DNA of 64,000 bases from Oscillospiraceae bacterium (GCA_022787085.1 JALFVE010000055.1:1-64000), one strand, 5' to 3'. Shown: positions 15,765 through 24,713, counted from the stretch's first letter. Translations and numbers: made by a program. The notes: generated from the sequence alone by a model not told the origin.

Positions 15765-17315
15765 TCAGGCGGGGATAAGGAGCATTTTCGCTTCCGAAAG
15801 TGCGTCCCCGTCAAGCTCGTTTTCCTCGATTATCCGAAGCATGGAGGCTCCGTAGCGCTTGGCTATATCCCACAGCTCCTCGCCGCTTTCGGCAAAGTAC
15901 AGCCTGAGGGCATAATCCTCCTTTTGCTCTCTCGGTGATGTTTCGTCTACGGTTATATCGGTGATGGCTTCTATTTCGGTGAAATCGGTGAAATAGCCCC
16001 GTACCGCTATTTCTGCTCTGACCTCGGCGGTATTGTCCGAGGTGATGGTATAGCTGCATGATGTTACTGACAGGGCGGCTTTTATTTCCGCTGCCGATGT
16101 TATTTTCGATATGGGGGCGGGGAGCGTTTCCTCAACGGGGATATCTGTTTCACAGATCACGAAATCTCCGTTTTCCGCCTGCCCCATTACGGTGAGAACT
16201 GCTTTGCCCGAGGCTGTCAGTCCGTTCTCCGCTGCGGCTATTTTTACTCCCGAGACGTTACACCATGCGGCATATATCTCAGAGAGGGGGCTGTCCTTAT
16301 TTTCGCATATGCCCTTTACGGATATGCTGCTGTCAATTGGAACGGGGCTGCTTTCTATTCTGACGGGCACTGTTGTATGGGATGACGCATGAGAGGTCGA
16401 ATATTCATCGCAGGCTATTTCATAGGCTGCCATTTTTACTGCAAGGCAGTCTATCAGAAGCAAAACCTCACATTCAAGCTGCCTTGAATTGCCGTCTCCC
16501 TCGGAGGCGGGTCTCAGCTCGCAGGATATCACCGAGGTATTTATCATACACTCATAATCATCGTCAAGCCCTTCAAGCTCCACAAGCTGGGAAAAGGGGA
16601 GCGAGAACTGCATTGTGGTCACGGGCGCTTCACTGTCCGATCCGGGAGAGGTATAGACTGCCGATATCCTCAGCTCGCCCTTGGCTGCCGCTTTTCCTGC
16701 GATCATTTTCTTGTCCGAGGAGATAAGCTCTGCTGATGTACGGAGGATATTTCCTACGGGGGGGGCGGTCTCCGATACGGTGAGATCGTCGGACACCGTC
16801 ACCCTTTTCTGTGAGGTTATTATTCGTGCGGGGCAGGTGCAGCTCTTCTTACGCAGCTGGATATTGCTTCCGAAGGCTTCGCTGACGATCTCAGTCTCTG
16901 TTACCCCTATTACGCAGATATTTACCGTTATGGCGCCTCTTACGTCGATCCTGCGCCTGTTTACCGCCCGACAGTTTACATGGTCGGTTACGGCGTTTAC
17001 ATATACCCTGGGGTTTTCTGCCATGCGGTCGGTATCCACGGTTCTGCTGTAGACAAGCTTCTGCTCCACCGCTTCGGGAGAGCCGTTTTCCTCCGAACAG
17101 TAGATCACTCTGAGCCGCACCGTCAGCTCATAGGTCACTCTGCTGCCGTTTACGGCGACGGCGGTGATCTCAGGCTCTGCGCTGCATCTGATTATCCTGA
17201 ATATCTCGGGGTAGTAATCGGGGAGTACATAATCAAGCTCCACAGACTGCTCCTGGGTACTGCTGCATATCCTTTCCCCCGATCTTACGGGTTCTTTGTT
17301 GACCTTCAGCTCCAT
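15765..17315 (-). CDS. sipL: SipL-like protein: SPOCS (DUF3794) repeats plus C-terminal LysM
   Basis: 516 residues from the ATG at 17315, 8 bases after AAAGGA; an ATG at 17324 overlaps that site. The N-terminal region (about 1-120, SVELDYVLPDYYPEIFRIIRC) and two later repeats are SPOCS/DUF3794 domains; about 465-515 is a LysM domain (YFAESGEELWDIAKRYG...ENELDGDAL). This layout is that of SipL of Clostridioides difficile, which binds SpoIVA through its LysM and is needed for coat attachment. The gene is directly upstream of spoIVA, which supports the call. Confidence 0.82.
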   Translation of the reverse strand: MELKVNKEPVRSGERICSSTQEQSVELDYVLPDYYPEIFRIIRCSAEPEITAVAVNGSRVTYELTVRLRVIYCSEENGSPEAVEQKLVYSRTVDTDRMAENPRVYVNAVTDHVNCRAVNRRRIDVRGAITVNICVIGVTETEIVSEAFGSNIQLRKKSCTCPARIITSQKRVTVSDDLTVSETAPPVGNILRTSAELISSDKKMIAGKAAAKGELRISAVYTSPGSDSEAPVTTMQFSLPFSQLVELEGLDDDYECMINTSVISCELRPASEGDGNSRQLECEVLLLIDCLAVKMAAYEIACDEYSTSHASSHTTVPVRIESSPVPIDSSISVKGICENKDSPLSEIYAAWCNVSGVKIAAAENGLTASGKAVLTVMGQAENGDFVICETDIPVEETLPAPISKITSAAEIKAALSVTSCSYTITSDNTAEVRAEIAVRGYFTDFTEIEAITDITVDETSPREQKEDYALRLYFAESGEELWDIAKRYGASMLRIIEENELDGDALSEAKMLLIPA

Positions 17316-17444
17316 ATGAACCATCCTTTCCTAAGCCTTTTTCGGCAAATACGATTTGTCCTCCCCACAATATATTCCGTGTGAGAGAATTTTATTACTT
17401 GTATTTTTTGGATAAATTCTCCGTGGCTTTTTCCTCGGCTTTTG

Positions 17445-17482
17445 TGTAAACGATTGACATTTATATGCGGCTGTGTTATAAT
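17445..17482 (+). promoter_or_regulatory. Promoter of the GH74 gene with an operator-like dyad
   Basis: TTGACA (17454-17459) and TATAAT (17477-17482) are consensus boxes, 17 bases apart. TGTAAACGATTGACA (17445-17459) overlaps the -35 box and resembles a LacI/CcpA-type site with one extra base in the centre, so carbon repression is possible. The promoter is well supported; the operator is weak. Confidence 0.75.
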
Positions 17483-17532
17483 TATGGTATATTTATTCGG
17501 CACTGATTTTCTGAAAGGATGAAGTTTAAAAA

Positions 17533-19782
17533 ATGAGATCATATTTAAATGCCGCAGGAATTTTTACTGCTGCGGCAATGTGCTTTTCCATGCTTGCAGG
17601 CTGCTCAAAGAACAACGCTTCCGAGCAGGAGCCTCAGTCCCCTCAGTCCGCTGAGACAGAGCAGGCTGCTTCCGAGCTTCTTGCCGATATTTACGAAAAT
17701 CCCGACTGGACCTATGGTCAGGTGGCTATCGGCGGCGGCGGCTTCGTTACGGGTATTGTGAATACCTGCGAGGCGGGGCTTTTCTATGCAAGGACAGACG
17801 TGGGCGGCGCTTACAGATGGGATAATGACTCTCAGAGCTGGAAAGCGCTTAATTACGACATTTCCGAAGATGACAGGGGTCTGCTGGGCATTGACGGAAT
17901 TGCTGTTGACCCAAACAATGCGGCTAATGTTTATCTTGCTGCGGGCACCGAATATTTCAGCGGCGGCAAGACCTGCATACTTATTTCAAATGATTACGGC
18001 GAGCATTTCAGGCAGGTGGATGTGACCGACCTTATCAAGCTCCACGGCAATGGCATGGGCAGAGGAAACGGTGAGAGAATTGCCGTTGACCCCAACAACA
18101 GCGATATCATTTACTGCGGCGGCAGAAAGGGCGGCATGATACGAAGCACTGACGGCGGCGAGACATGGCAGAAGGTTGAGAGCTTCCCTGTTGAAGCTAC
18201 GGGCAATGATAACGGCATTAACATTATCCTGTTTGACAAGAGCAGGTCAGCTGACGGCAAAACCTCAAGAATTTATGCGGGCGTTTCTCGTTCAAAGGAT
18301 GATAATATTTATTTTTCCGATGACGGGGGAGAGAGCTGGAATGTTCTTTCCGCTTCCTCTGAGGCGTCTGAGAGGCTTATGCCCCAGCGCTTTGATCTTG
18401 ACTCGGAGGGAAATCTTTTCGTTTCCTACGGAAACAAGGAGGGCCCATGGAATTCCGTTCAGGGTGCGCTGTACAAGTATTCTCCCGACGGAGCCGGCGC
18501 TGAGGAAATTAAGGTCATAAGCTGGACTGTGGGCGATATTGTTATCGACCCCAATGACGACAACAGGATGGTCCTTGTCAGCTCCCAGGTATGGAAGGAG
18601 CAGCCAAACGGCGCTTTCGGTGACAAGTTCTTCCGCACCACTGACGGCGGCAAGACATGGGAGGATCTGGACGGGCTATACTCCCTTTCCTCTAATGGCA
18701 TGGACTGGATATCCAATGCGGCTATCCACTGGTGCAGCTCCCTTGCCATGGACAGCGGCGACAGCAACAGGATACTCGTTAATTCGGGCAACGGTGTTTT
18801 CGCCTGCGATAATATCTGGGATGACGCTCCCGAGTTCTATTTCGAGGCAAAGGGCATTGAAGAGGTGGTTCCCGAGGATATCGTTACATATAAGGATTAT
18901 CCGCTTGTTTCGGCTATCGGTGATTATGACGGTTTTATCCATCACGATATTTTTGAATCCGCTGAGCGCCATTCAAGGCAGATAGGCTCCTGCACAAGCA
19001 TTGCAATTGCTGCTCTTAACCATGATATCTGGGTCAAGGTCGGCGGTGATGATTCAAATATGCTCCTGACCTATTCCACTGACGGCGGAAAGACATGGAG
19101 CGATATCACCAATTCTCCCGAGGCGGGCAAGGTGCTTTACAAGGGCAAGGTCGCTCTTACTGCTGACGGCTCCGCTCTTATCTGGAGTCCCTCAAACGGC
19201 ACCTACGCCTATCGCACTGAGGACTGGGGCAAGACATGGGAAAAGGTTGAAGGCATTGTGGGCAGTCAGAGCGTTTATCTTATCGGCGACCCTGTGAACA
19301 AGGATTATGTTTACGGCTGCTGCAACAGCATTGTTTATGTGAGCGATGACGGCGGCAAGTCCTTTAAGAGAAAATATGACACGATGATGAAATACAAGAG
19401 GCTTGCGGTGGCTCCCGGAATTGAAGGCAAATTCTTCGTTCCCGGCGGTGCGGGAGGATTGCTGGTTACAGAGGATCACGGCGAGAGTTTCTCCCTCATT
19501 GACGGGGTCAAGACCTGCGATGCGGTTGGTCTCGGCGCTCCTAAGAAGGAGGGCAATCCTTACGTTATCTACATCAGCGGCACCCTCAAGGATAACGATG
19601 TCAAGGGCTATTACATGACTGAGGACAACGGCGCTTCATGGGTAAGAGTCAATGACGATCTCCATCAGTTCGGCGGAACGGGCAACGGCGAATTTATTTC
19701 GGGTGATATGAATGTTTACGGCCGCTGCTACATTTCTACCGTTGGTCTGGGTATCGCTTACTGCGATAAAAAGGATAAATAA
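17533..19782 (+). CDS. GH74-family xyloglucanase-like lipoprotein
   Basis: 749 residues. Residues 1-24 form a lipoprotein signal (MLAGC lipobox, Cys about 24). The rest is the two-part seven-bladed propeller of GH74: start VAIGGGGFVTGIV, then YARTDVGGAYRWD, where the Asp is a catalytic residue, and many TDGGKTW Asp-box (BNR) repeats. The second catalytic region is at GDYDGFIHHD (about 478). GH74 enzymes cut xyloglucan. There is no dockerin or CBM, so the enzyme probably stays on the membrane surface. GAAAGGA precedes the ATG. It is a single gene with its own promoter and terminator. Confidence 0.9.
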   Translation: MRSYLNAAGIFTAAAMCFSMLAGCSKNNASEQEPQSPQSAETEQAASELLADIYENPDWTYGQVAIGGGGFVTGIVNTCEAGLFYARTDVGGAYRWDNDSQSWKALNYDISEDDRGLLGIDGIAVDPNNAANVYLAAGTEYFSGGKTCILISNDYGEHFRQVDVTDLIKLHGNGMGRGNGERIAVDPNNSDIIYCGGRKGGMIRSTDGGETWQKVESFPVEATGNDNGINIILFDKSRSADGKTSRIYAGVSRSKDDNIYFSDDGGESWNVLSASSEASERLMPQRFDLDSEGNLFVSYGNKEGPWNSVQGALYKYSPDGAGAEEIKVISWTVGDIVIDPNDDNRMVLVSSQVWKEQPNGAFGDKFFRTTDGGKTWEDLDGLYSLSSNGMDWISNAAIHWCSSLAMDSGDSNRILVNSGNGVFACDNIWDDAPEFYFEAKGIEEVVPEDIVTYKDYPLVSAIGDYDGFIHHDIFESAERHSRQIGSCTSIAIAALNHDIWVKVGGDDSNMLLTYSTDGGKTWSDITNSPEAGKVLYKGKVALTADGSALIWSPSNGTYAYRTEDWGKTWEKVEGIVGSQSVYLIGDPVNKDYVYGCCNSIVYVSDDGGKSFKRKYDTMMKYKRLAVAPGIEGKFFVPGGAGGLLVTEDHGESFSLIDGVKTCDAVGLGAPKKEGNPYVIYISGTLKDNDVKGYYMTEDNGASWVRVNDDLHQFGGTGNGEFISGDMNVYGRCYISTVGLGIAYCDKKDK

Positions 19783-19788
19783 TTTTTT

Positions 19789-19824
19789 GCGGATATGAGT
19801 TTTTTCTCATGTCCGCACTTTTTT
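19789..19824 (+). terminator. Terminator after the GH74 gene
   Basis: GCGGATATGAG (19789-19799) pairs with CTCATGTCCGC (19806-19816) around a T loop, then ACTTTTTT. Confidence 0.9.
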
Positions 19825-19844
19825 AAATATTCTAAAAAAATGTA

Positions 19845-19873
19845 TTGAAATTGTTTTTGGAAAGTGGTATAAT
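19845..19873 (+). promoter_or_regulatory. Sigma-A promoter of the CobW-type GTPase gene
   Basis: TTGAAA (19845-19850) and TATAAT (19868-19873), 17 bases apart, about 60 bases before the start codon. Confidence 0.82.
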
Positions 19874-19932
19874 TATATTTTACAGGAAAAGGTTCTGCGT
19901 AAAACGCAGATATTATAGAAAGGACTGTTATT

Positions 19933-21189
19933 ATGGCTGCTTCAAAAAAGCTTATTCCAATTACTTTGCTCACAGGCTATCTGGGTGCGGGCAAAACTAC
20001 TCTTATCAATCATGTTCTCAACAATCAGGAGGGCTATAAATGCGCTGTTATCGTTAATGATATCGGTGAGGTGAACATTGACGCCGAGCTTATTCAGAAG
20101 GGCGGCACTGTTACTCAGAAGGATGATAATCTTGTGCCTCTCTCTAACGGCTGCATCTGCTGCACCCTGAAGGTCGATCTTATGAATCAGATCACCGAGC
20201 TTATTAATACGGGCAAGTTTGATTACATTCTCATTGAGGCAAGCGGTATCTGCGAGCCTTTGCCCATTGCTCAGTCTATTTCCGTTCTTGAGGGCAAGGC
20301 TGACAGGAAATATCCTCCCATCTGCCGCCTTGACAACATCGTTACTGTTGTGGACGCTCTCAGAATGGCTACTGAGTTCGGCTGCGGCGATAATCTCCTG
20401 AAAGATAATATTGACGAGGAGGATATTGAAAATCTTCTTATACAGCAGATCGAATTCTGCTCCACCATCATTCTCAACAAGGTGGACAAGGTCGATTCCG
20501 ACCAGCTTGGAAGAGTTAAGGCTATGATAAAGGTTTTGCAGCCTAAGGCTCGCATTATTGAGGCAAGCTTTGGCAAGGTCAGCGTTTCCGATATCCTTGA
20601 CACGGGCGCTTATGATTTTGAGGAGGCTGTTACCTCTGCGGGATGGGCTAAGGCTTTTGAGGAAGCGGGCAAGGAGCATGATGAGGATGAGCATGAGCAC
20701 CATCACCATGAGCATGATGAACACGAGCACCATCACCATGATGACGAGCATGAACATCACCATGAGCACGGTGAACACTGCCACTGCGGTCACTGCCACA
20801 ATGACGAGGAGGGCGAGGCTGAGGAATACGGCATCGGCACCTTCGTTTACCGCCGCCGCCGTCCCTTTAACAAGGACAGGCTTCAGGACTGGGTGGGCAA
20901 TTGGCCTAAGAGCGTTATCCGCTGCAAGGGTATGCTGTGGTTTTCCGATGATCCCGAAAATGCCTTTGTTTTCGAGCAGGCCGGCGTTCAGATAACTGCT
21001 ACGGGCTCAGGCAAGTGGTTTGCTGCCGCTCCCGAAAAGGAGAGAAAGAGACTTCTTGCGCAGTATCCCGATATTGCTGCTGATTGGGACGAGAAGTACG
21101 GCGACAGGGAGATCAAGCTCGTTTTCATCGGTCAGAAGATGGACAAGCAGGCTATCTGCGACAGCCTTGACAAGTGCCTTGATGAATGA
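19933..21189 (+). CDS. CobW/COG0523-family metal chaperone GTPase with His-rich loop
   Basis: 418 residues of the G3E GTPase family. Walker A GYLGAGKTTL is at about 15-24, the metal site CICC in NGCICCTL at about 74-77, the guanine-recognition NKVD near 182, and a CobW C-terminal domain at about 300-395. A His/Asp/Glu-rich run (about 249-294) with more than 25 His and a CHCGHCH end joins the two domains; such runs bind Zn, Ni or Co. These proteins deliver metal to client enzymes. No Zur box or metal transporter is visible nearby, so the metal is not assigned. Confidence 0.92.
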   Translation: MAASKKLIPITLLTGYLGAGKTTLINHVLNNQEGYKCAVIVNDIGEVNIDAELIQKGGTVTQKDDNLVPLSNGCICCTLKVDLMNQITELINTGKFDYILIEASGICEPLPIAQSISVLEGKADRKYPPICRLDNIVTVVDALRMATEFGCGDNLLKDNIDEEDIENLLIQQIEFCSTIILNKVDKVDSDQLGRVKAMIKVLQPKARIIEASFGKVSVSDILDTGAYDFEEAVTSAGWAKAFEEAGKEHDEDEHEHHHHEHDEHEHHHHDDEHEHHHEHGEHCHCGHCHNDEEGEAEEYGIGTFVYRRRRPFNKDRLQDWVGNWPKSVIRCKGMLWFSDDPENAFVFEQAGVQITATGSGKWFAAAPEKERKRLLAQYPDIAADWDEKYGDREIKLVFIGQKMDKQAICDSLDKCLDE

Positions 21190-21196
21190 TAATATT

Positions 21197-21243
21197 TTCC
21201 CCGATATGCTTCCGTGATTTCGGAGCGTATCGGGGGATTTTTT
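21197..21243 (+). terminator. Terminator after the CobW-type gene
   Basis: CCCCGATATGCTTCCG (21199-21214) pairs with CGGAGCGTATCGGGG (21221-21235), then GATTTTTT. Confidence 0.92.
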
Positions 21244-21315
21244 GTGAATATTAATGGAAAATATGTTTTGTTTTTGTGCGGTAATACAAAAATAAACATT
21301 TGTTTTGAAAATGCA

Positions 21316-21344
21316 TTGACAAAACAGCTCAAATGTGCTATAAT
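21316..21344 (+). promoter_or_regulatory. Perfect sigma-A promoter pointing into the 3' end of the M56 gene (no sense gene)
   Basis: TTGACA (21316-21321), 17 bases, TATAAT (21339-21344): both boxes are perfect. No credible plus-strand gene follows. The transcript would run antisense to the end of the minus-strand M56/BlaR1-like gene, whose stop is at 21377. Confidence 0.7.
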
Positions 21345-21376
21345 AAATTTGCCTTCAAAAAATTCCTTGCAAGCTT

Positions 21377-23689
21377 TTATTCTTCCGAATATGTGTAGAC
21401 AGCTCCCTCATATGCGCCGCCCATTTCCTTAGGGGAGGCTGATATTCCCTCAATGCTTTCGCTCTGACGGTAGATCAGGCTGTCTCCGCTTATTTCAAAT
21501 ACATATCGCCCGCCGTCGGAGGCATTGACGATAAGCTTGGTGAGATCGTTATTCAGCTCGGCTGTTCCGATACACATAAAGCTTGAGAGGGGTGAGAACA
21601 TTATTGACACGCTGCCAAGCGGGGTGATGGTGACGCTGTTCAGGGCTGCGGCGTCCTCGTTTCCCGACAGGCGATAGGTCCCGAAATGAAGCTTTTGGCA
21701 GGCTTCGGGATTTATGGCGGGGCTGCTTTCGGGGAAGGGGACAAATTCGGTCACGCCTTCGTGGGTATGGCGGTCAAGCTTTATCATTGACAGGCGATAG
21801 GGGGTATTGACAGGCTCATTTTCTGCCAGACTGACAAATTCATTGTGAGTGTCACTATAGTAAATTATGTTATTATCAAGGGGCTTCGGGGCACTTTCCG
21901 AAAAATCATAGTATAGAAATGGCTTGATATTTCGGCTGTCCTCGGGAATTTCCTCAATATAGGAGAGGGTGTTTGTTTCAAGGTCGATGATATATTTTAT
22001 GCTGTGATTTGATCCTGCGGCGTTTATGCTGCACCAGAGGCGGAGCTGCCCGTTTTCATCGATGAATGCGCCCATGGATATGCCGTTCCAGCCCGGTGCG
22101 CCTATCTCAAATGGAAATTTGTCCTTATATGTCGCAAAGCTTGAACCGATATCCGCTGCCCAGAGCACGCTGTGGTCATTGCAGAGATACAAGCCGCTCA
22201 TTCCGTCGGTAAATACCGTATTATATTCATTTGCATACAAAAGGCGGGGAAGCTCGGAGCCAAAATACACGCTTTGGAGAAATACGGGGGAGGCGGGTAT
22301 TACTGGGATTTTTAGGGGAATATTTTCAAGCTCGGTCACGGCATTATTATAGGTGAGATCGGCAAGCTCCTTGAGGGCCTTATAGCTTTCCTCGGGAATT
22401 GAATAGGTATATTCGGTATTGGCGGACAGAATGGTTACGGCAAAGATAGGTTCTCCGGCTGCATTCTCTGCTGTGGCAAAGGCATATTCTCCGAAGGCAT
22501 GGGGGCGGTCCTTCGGGTTAATTCTCAGCTCAAATTCCGAGGGGACATATTCATAAAGCTCGGTGGGTGCAAATTTGGTTTCGGATATTATTTTCAGAGC
22601 GGCGGCGTTGTTTTCGCCGGTAAAGGGGTACTGCTGTCCGCTGCTTTCAATCAGAGATATGGCTGTCTGCGGGTTGGCGGCGATCTCATTCAAGGGATTC
22701 TGAGAGGTGGTTCCTTCGGTGACAGTAAATTCTGATTCATTTGGCGGTGCGTTTTCGGGAGATCTGTCCGACGAGAGGGCGATAACGGATATACCTGCTG
22801 CGATGGCGCAGAGAATCGTTATCCAAAGGGTTGGCTTTTGGAATTTCAGGACATTTTTTATTCGTTTTCCTGTTCCGCTTTCCGAAAAGCCTGCGGTGAA
22901 CATGGCTGCTTTTTTCGGGGCTGCTTCAAGGAGAGCTTCCGAATAATCCGCTTTTTCCGCTCTGCTCATTTTTTCTGTTACCGCTTCGTCGCAGGACATT
23001 TCCATATCATTTTCACATAGCTTAAAGCAGAGCCATACTGCGGGATTGAACCAATGTATGCAGAGGGCGGCGTACATTATTATTTTTGTGATATGGTCAA
23101 GGCGCTTGATGTGATATTTTTCATGTTGGATTATTAGTCTTTGGCGGCTTTCGGTGAGCGTTTCGGGAAGGTATATTTTTGGATTTATTATTCCGAATAT
23201 GAATGGGGTCGGGATGTTTTCCGAGATGGAAATATTTTCTTCGAGGGGACGGGAGCTTTTTAGACGGTTTTTTAGTCTGAGGGATGATATTATCCAGCGG
23301 GCTGCCATTATCAGAACGCCTGCGAGCCATATTGCGGAGATTATTTCAAGTGATGTTTTTCGGGCTTTATATTCGGGGATTTTATCGTTTGTGTATATTG
23401 ATATTTCCATGCTTTCGGAGATGTCTGCGGAAAGCGGGACGCCATTGTTTATGTTTTTTTCGTATGTATAAGGCTCGGTGCGGATATCGAGCGGTGTTAT
23501 GGGGCTTATTTCCGCTGCGGGCAGCGGCAGGGAAAAGGGAATGAGCAGTCTTATATATACTGCCGCCCAGAGCACATACGAAAATATTCTCGGGGCGGGC
23601 TTCAGGATAAGCCGCAGGACAAGCACTATTGCTGCTGCAAGACTGGCTGTGACGCTCATTCCAAGTATTTTCAGAAATAGCTCTGTCAT
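21377..23689 (-). CDS. M56-family (BlaR1/MecR1-like) membrane metallopeptidase with large sensor tail
   Basis: 770 residues. The first ~300 are the M56 membrane peptidase module: several helices, LLIPFSLPLP, the zinc site HEKYH at about 187 (HExxH), HWFNPAVW, and NDMEMSCDEAV. A further helix lies at about 293-310, then an extracellular part of about 450 residues. In BlaR1 that part is a penicillin-binding sensor; here I see no SxxK/SxN/KTG set, so the signal is unknown. The family is known to cleave its partner repressor. It starts 1 base after blaI on the same operon. Confidence 0.85.
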   Translation of the reverse strand: MTELFLKILGMSVTASLAAAIVLVLRLILKPAPRIFSYVLWAAVYIRLLIPFSLPLPAAEISPITPLDIRTEPYTYEKNINNGVPLSADISESMEISIYTNDKIPEYKARKTSLEIISAIWLAGVLIMAARWIISSLRLKNRLKSSRPLEENISISENIPTPFIFGIINPKIYLPETLTESRQRLIIQHEKYHIKRLDHITKIIMYAALCIHWFNPAVWLCFKLCENDMEMSCDEAVTEKMSRAEKADYSEALLEAAPKKAAMFTAGFSESGTGKRIKNVLKFQKPTLWITILCAIAAGISVIALSSDRSPENAPPNESEFTVTEGTTSQNPLNEIAANPQTAISLIESSGQQYPFTGENNAAALKIISETKFAPTELYEYVPSEFELRINPKDRPHAFGEYAFATAENAAGEPIFAVTILSANTEYTYSIPEESYKALKELADLTYNNAVTELENIPLKIPVIPASPVFLQSVYFGSELPRLLYANEYNTVFTDGMSGLYLCNDHSVLWAADIGSSFATYKDKFPFEIGAPGWNGISMGAFIDENGQLRLWCSINAAGSNHSIKYIIDLETNTLSYIEEIPEDSRNIKPFLYYDFSESAPKPLDNNIIYYSDTHNEFVSLAENEPVNTPYRLSMIKLDRHTHEGVTEFVPFPESSPAINPEACQKLHFGTYRLSGNEDAAALNSVTITPLGSVSIMFSPLSSFMCIGTAELNNDLTKLIVNASDGGRYVFEISGDSLIYRQSESIEGISASPKEMGGAYEGAVYTYSEE

Positions 23690-23690
23690 G

Positions 23691-24056
23691 TCAGCTCTCC
23701 TTTCGGTATTCGTCGATCATTTTTCGGATCTCGTCAAGCTCTTTTTCGCTTATTGCTTTTCTCTCCGCAAAGGCGGCGATAAATCGGGGCAGCGATCCGC
23801 CGTAGCTTTCCTTTATAAGCTCCTCGCCTCTTTTGGCGGCAAGCTCCTCCTTTGTTATTAATGCTCTGACACGACCATTTTCGTTTTTGAATATTCCTTT
23901 CTCGCAGAGTCGGCGGAGCATTGTATATGTTGTGGATTTTTTCCAGTTCAGCTCCTTTTCGCAGAGCTTTACAAGCGCTCCCGACGAGATATCCTCATTT
24001 TCCCAGATCAGCTCTGCAAATTTTCCTTCCATTTCTCCAAGCTTGATTTCCGACAT
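23691..24056 (-). CDS. BlaI/MecI-family transcriptional repressor
   Basis: 121 residues. A winged helix-turn-helix fills the N-terminal two thirds (LGEMEGKFAELIWENEDISS, then KKSTTYTMLRRLCEKGIF, the recognition part). The C-terminal part is the dimerisation region carrying the site that the M56 partner would cut. Two matching palindromes lie on its own promoter, so it should repress itself and the M56 gene. The Lys-Ser-Thr-Thr stretch and the length agree with the BlaI family. Confidence 0.93.
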   Translation of the reverse strand: MSEIKLGEMEGKFAELIWENEDISSGALVKLCEKELNWKKSTTYTMLRRLCEKGIFKNENGRVRALITKEELAAKRGEELIKESYGGSLPRFIAAFAERKAISEKELDEIRKMIDEYRKES

Positions 24057-24081
24057 TATTATTCCTCTTTTCTGTTATTTG

Positions 24082-24137
24082 GTTTAATTTTATTAAACTG
24101 CTTAATATAGTTTAACATGATTAAACCGATTTGTCAA
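24082..24137 (-). promoter_or_regulatory. blaI-M56 promoter with two BlaI-type operators
   Basis: On the minus strand TTGACA (24132-24137) and TAAACT (24109-24114) are 17 bases apart. Two 17-base palindromes are present: GTTTAATTTTATTAAAC (24082-24098) and GTTTAACATGATTAAAC (24110-24126), the second covering the spacer and -10 box. Both share GTTTAA/TTAAAC arms, as expected for a BlaI dimer site. The repressor encoded next is the likely binder. Confidence 0.85.
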
Positions 24138-24250
24138 GGGGATAATGTTTTTTTCGATTTTTTTCTGTCTGTGACAAGTAGGATTTTCGGGAATATAATG
24201 AATAATGAGCTGTGATGCTCATAGTCCTTTATTCACGAAAGGAGCAGATC

Positions 24251-24466
24251 ATGAACGATAATTTTTATTCAAGATGCTCTGCTGAGGGTCTGACTATCCC
24301 AAAGGGTCGCTTCCCCGAAAATACTCCTTTGGCCATGGCTTATGTTCCTTATCAGAGCTGGGAGGAGCCCTATGCTGAAAATGTCGCTCTTGCCAAGGGC
24401 ACCATTTTCCCAAAGCTCGATCTTCCGTTTTACGGCAGGGAAGGGGTGCAGAGGTATGGAAAATAA
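24251..24466 (+). CDS. cotJA: Spore coat-associated protein CotJA
   Basis: 71 residues from the ATG at 24251 (GAAAGGA upstream); an earlier start at 24212 is in the leader. CotJA family features: MAYVPYQSWEEPY and a C-terminal ALAKGTIFPKLDLPFYG. It is part of a small inner-coat complex made in the mother cell. Its end overlaps cotJB. A possible sigma-E type -10 (GAATATAAT, 24191-24199) lies upstream, but I cannot fix its -35 box. Confidence 0.9.
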   Translation: MNDNFYSRCSAEGLTIPKGRFPENTPLAMAYVPYQSWEEPYAENVALAKGTIFPKLDLPFYGREGVQRYGK

Positions 24467-24713
24467 AAAGAGACAGCTGCTTTACGCCGTTCAGATGTAC
24501 GATTTCTATCTCTACGAGCTTCAGCTCTATCTGGACACCCATCCCACCTGTCCCAATGCCCTTCATGCTTTCAGAAAATACAAGGAGCTGAGAGACCGCG
24601 CGGCGTCCGCTTATTCGGATCTGTTCGGTCCCATCTCTCCCATGCAGTCCGGCTGCGACAACGTTTTTGACTGGGTCAAGGGTCCTTGGCCCTGGGAAAA
24701 GGAGGCTAACTGA
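24456..24713 (+). CDS. cotJB: Spore coat protein CotJB
   Basis: 85 residues from the ATG at 24456, which overlaps the end of cotJA by 11 bases; the longer open frame upstream is not coding. Family features: a helical start QLLYAVQMYDFYLYELQLYL, LDTHPTCPNALHAF, and the C-terminal YGPI-like FGPISPMQS and WPWEKEA. It is needed with CotJC for inner-coat assembly. It is followed by cotJC after two bases. Confidence 0.93.
   Translation: MENKKRQLLYAVQMYDFYLYELQLYLDTHPTCPNALHAFRKYKELRDRAASAYSDLFGPISPMQSGCDNVFDWVKGPWPWEKEAN

Noticed and set aside
20680-20815. Tandem repeat DNA in the CobW gene
   Set aside because: The CATGAGCAC-like units are imperfect and are explained by the His-rich protein run.
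20558-20995. Plus-strand frame over the His-rich part of the CobW gene
   Set aside because: The repeats MSMSTITM come from reading the CAT/GAG-rich His codons in another frame.
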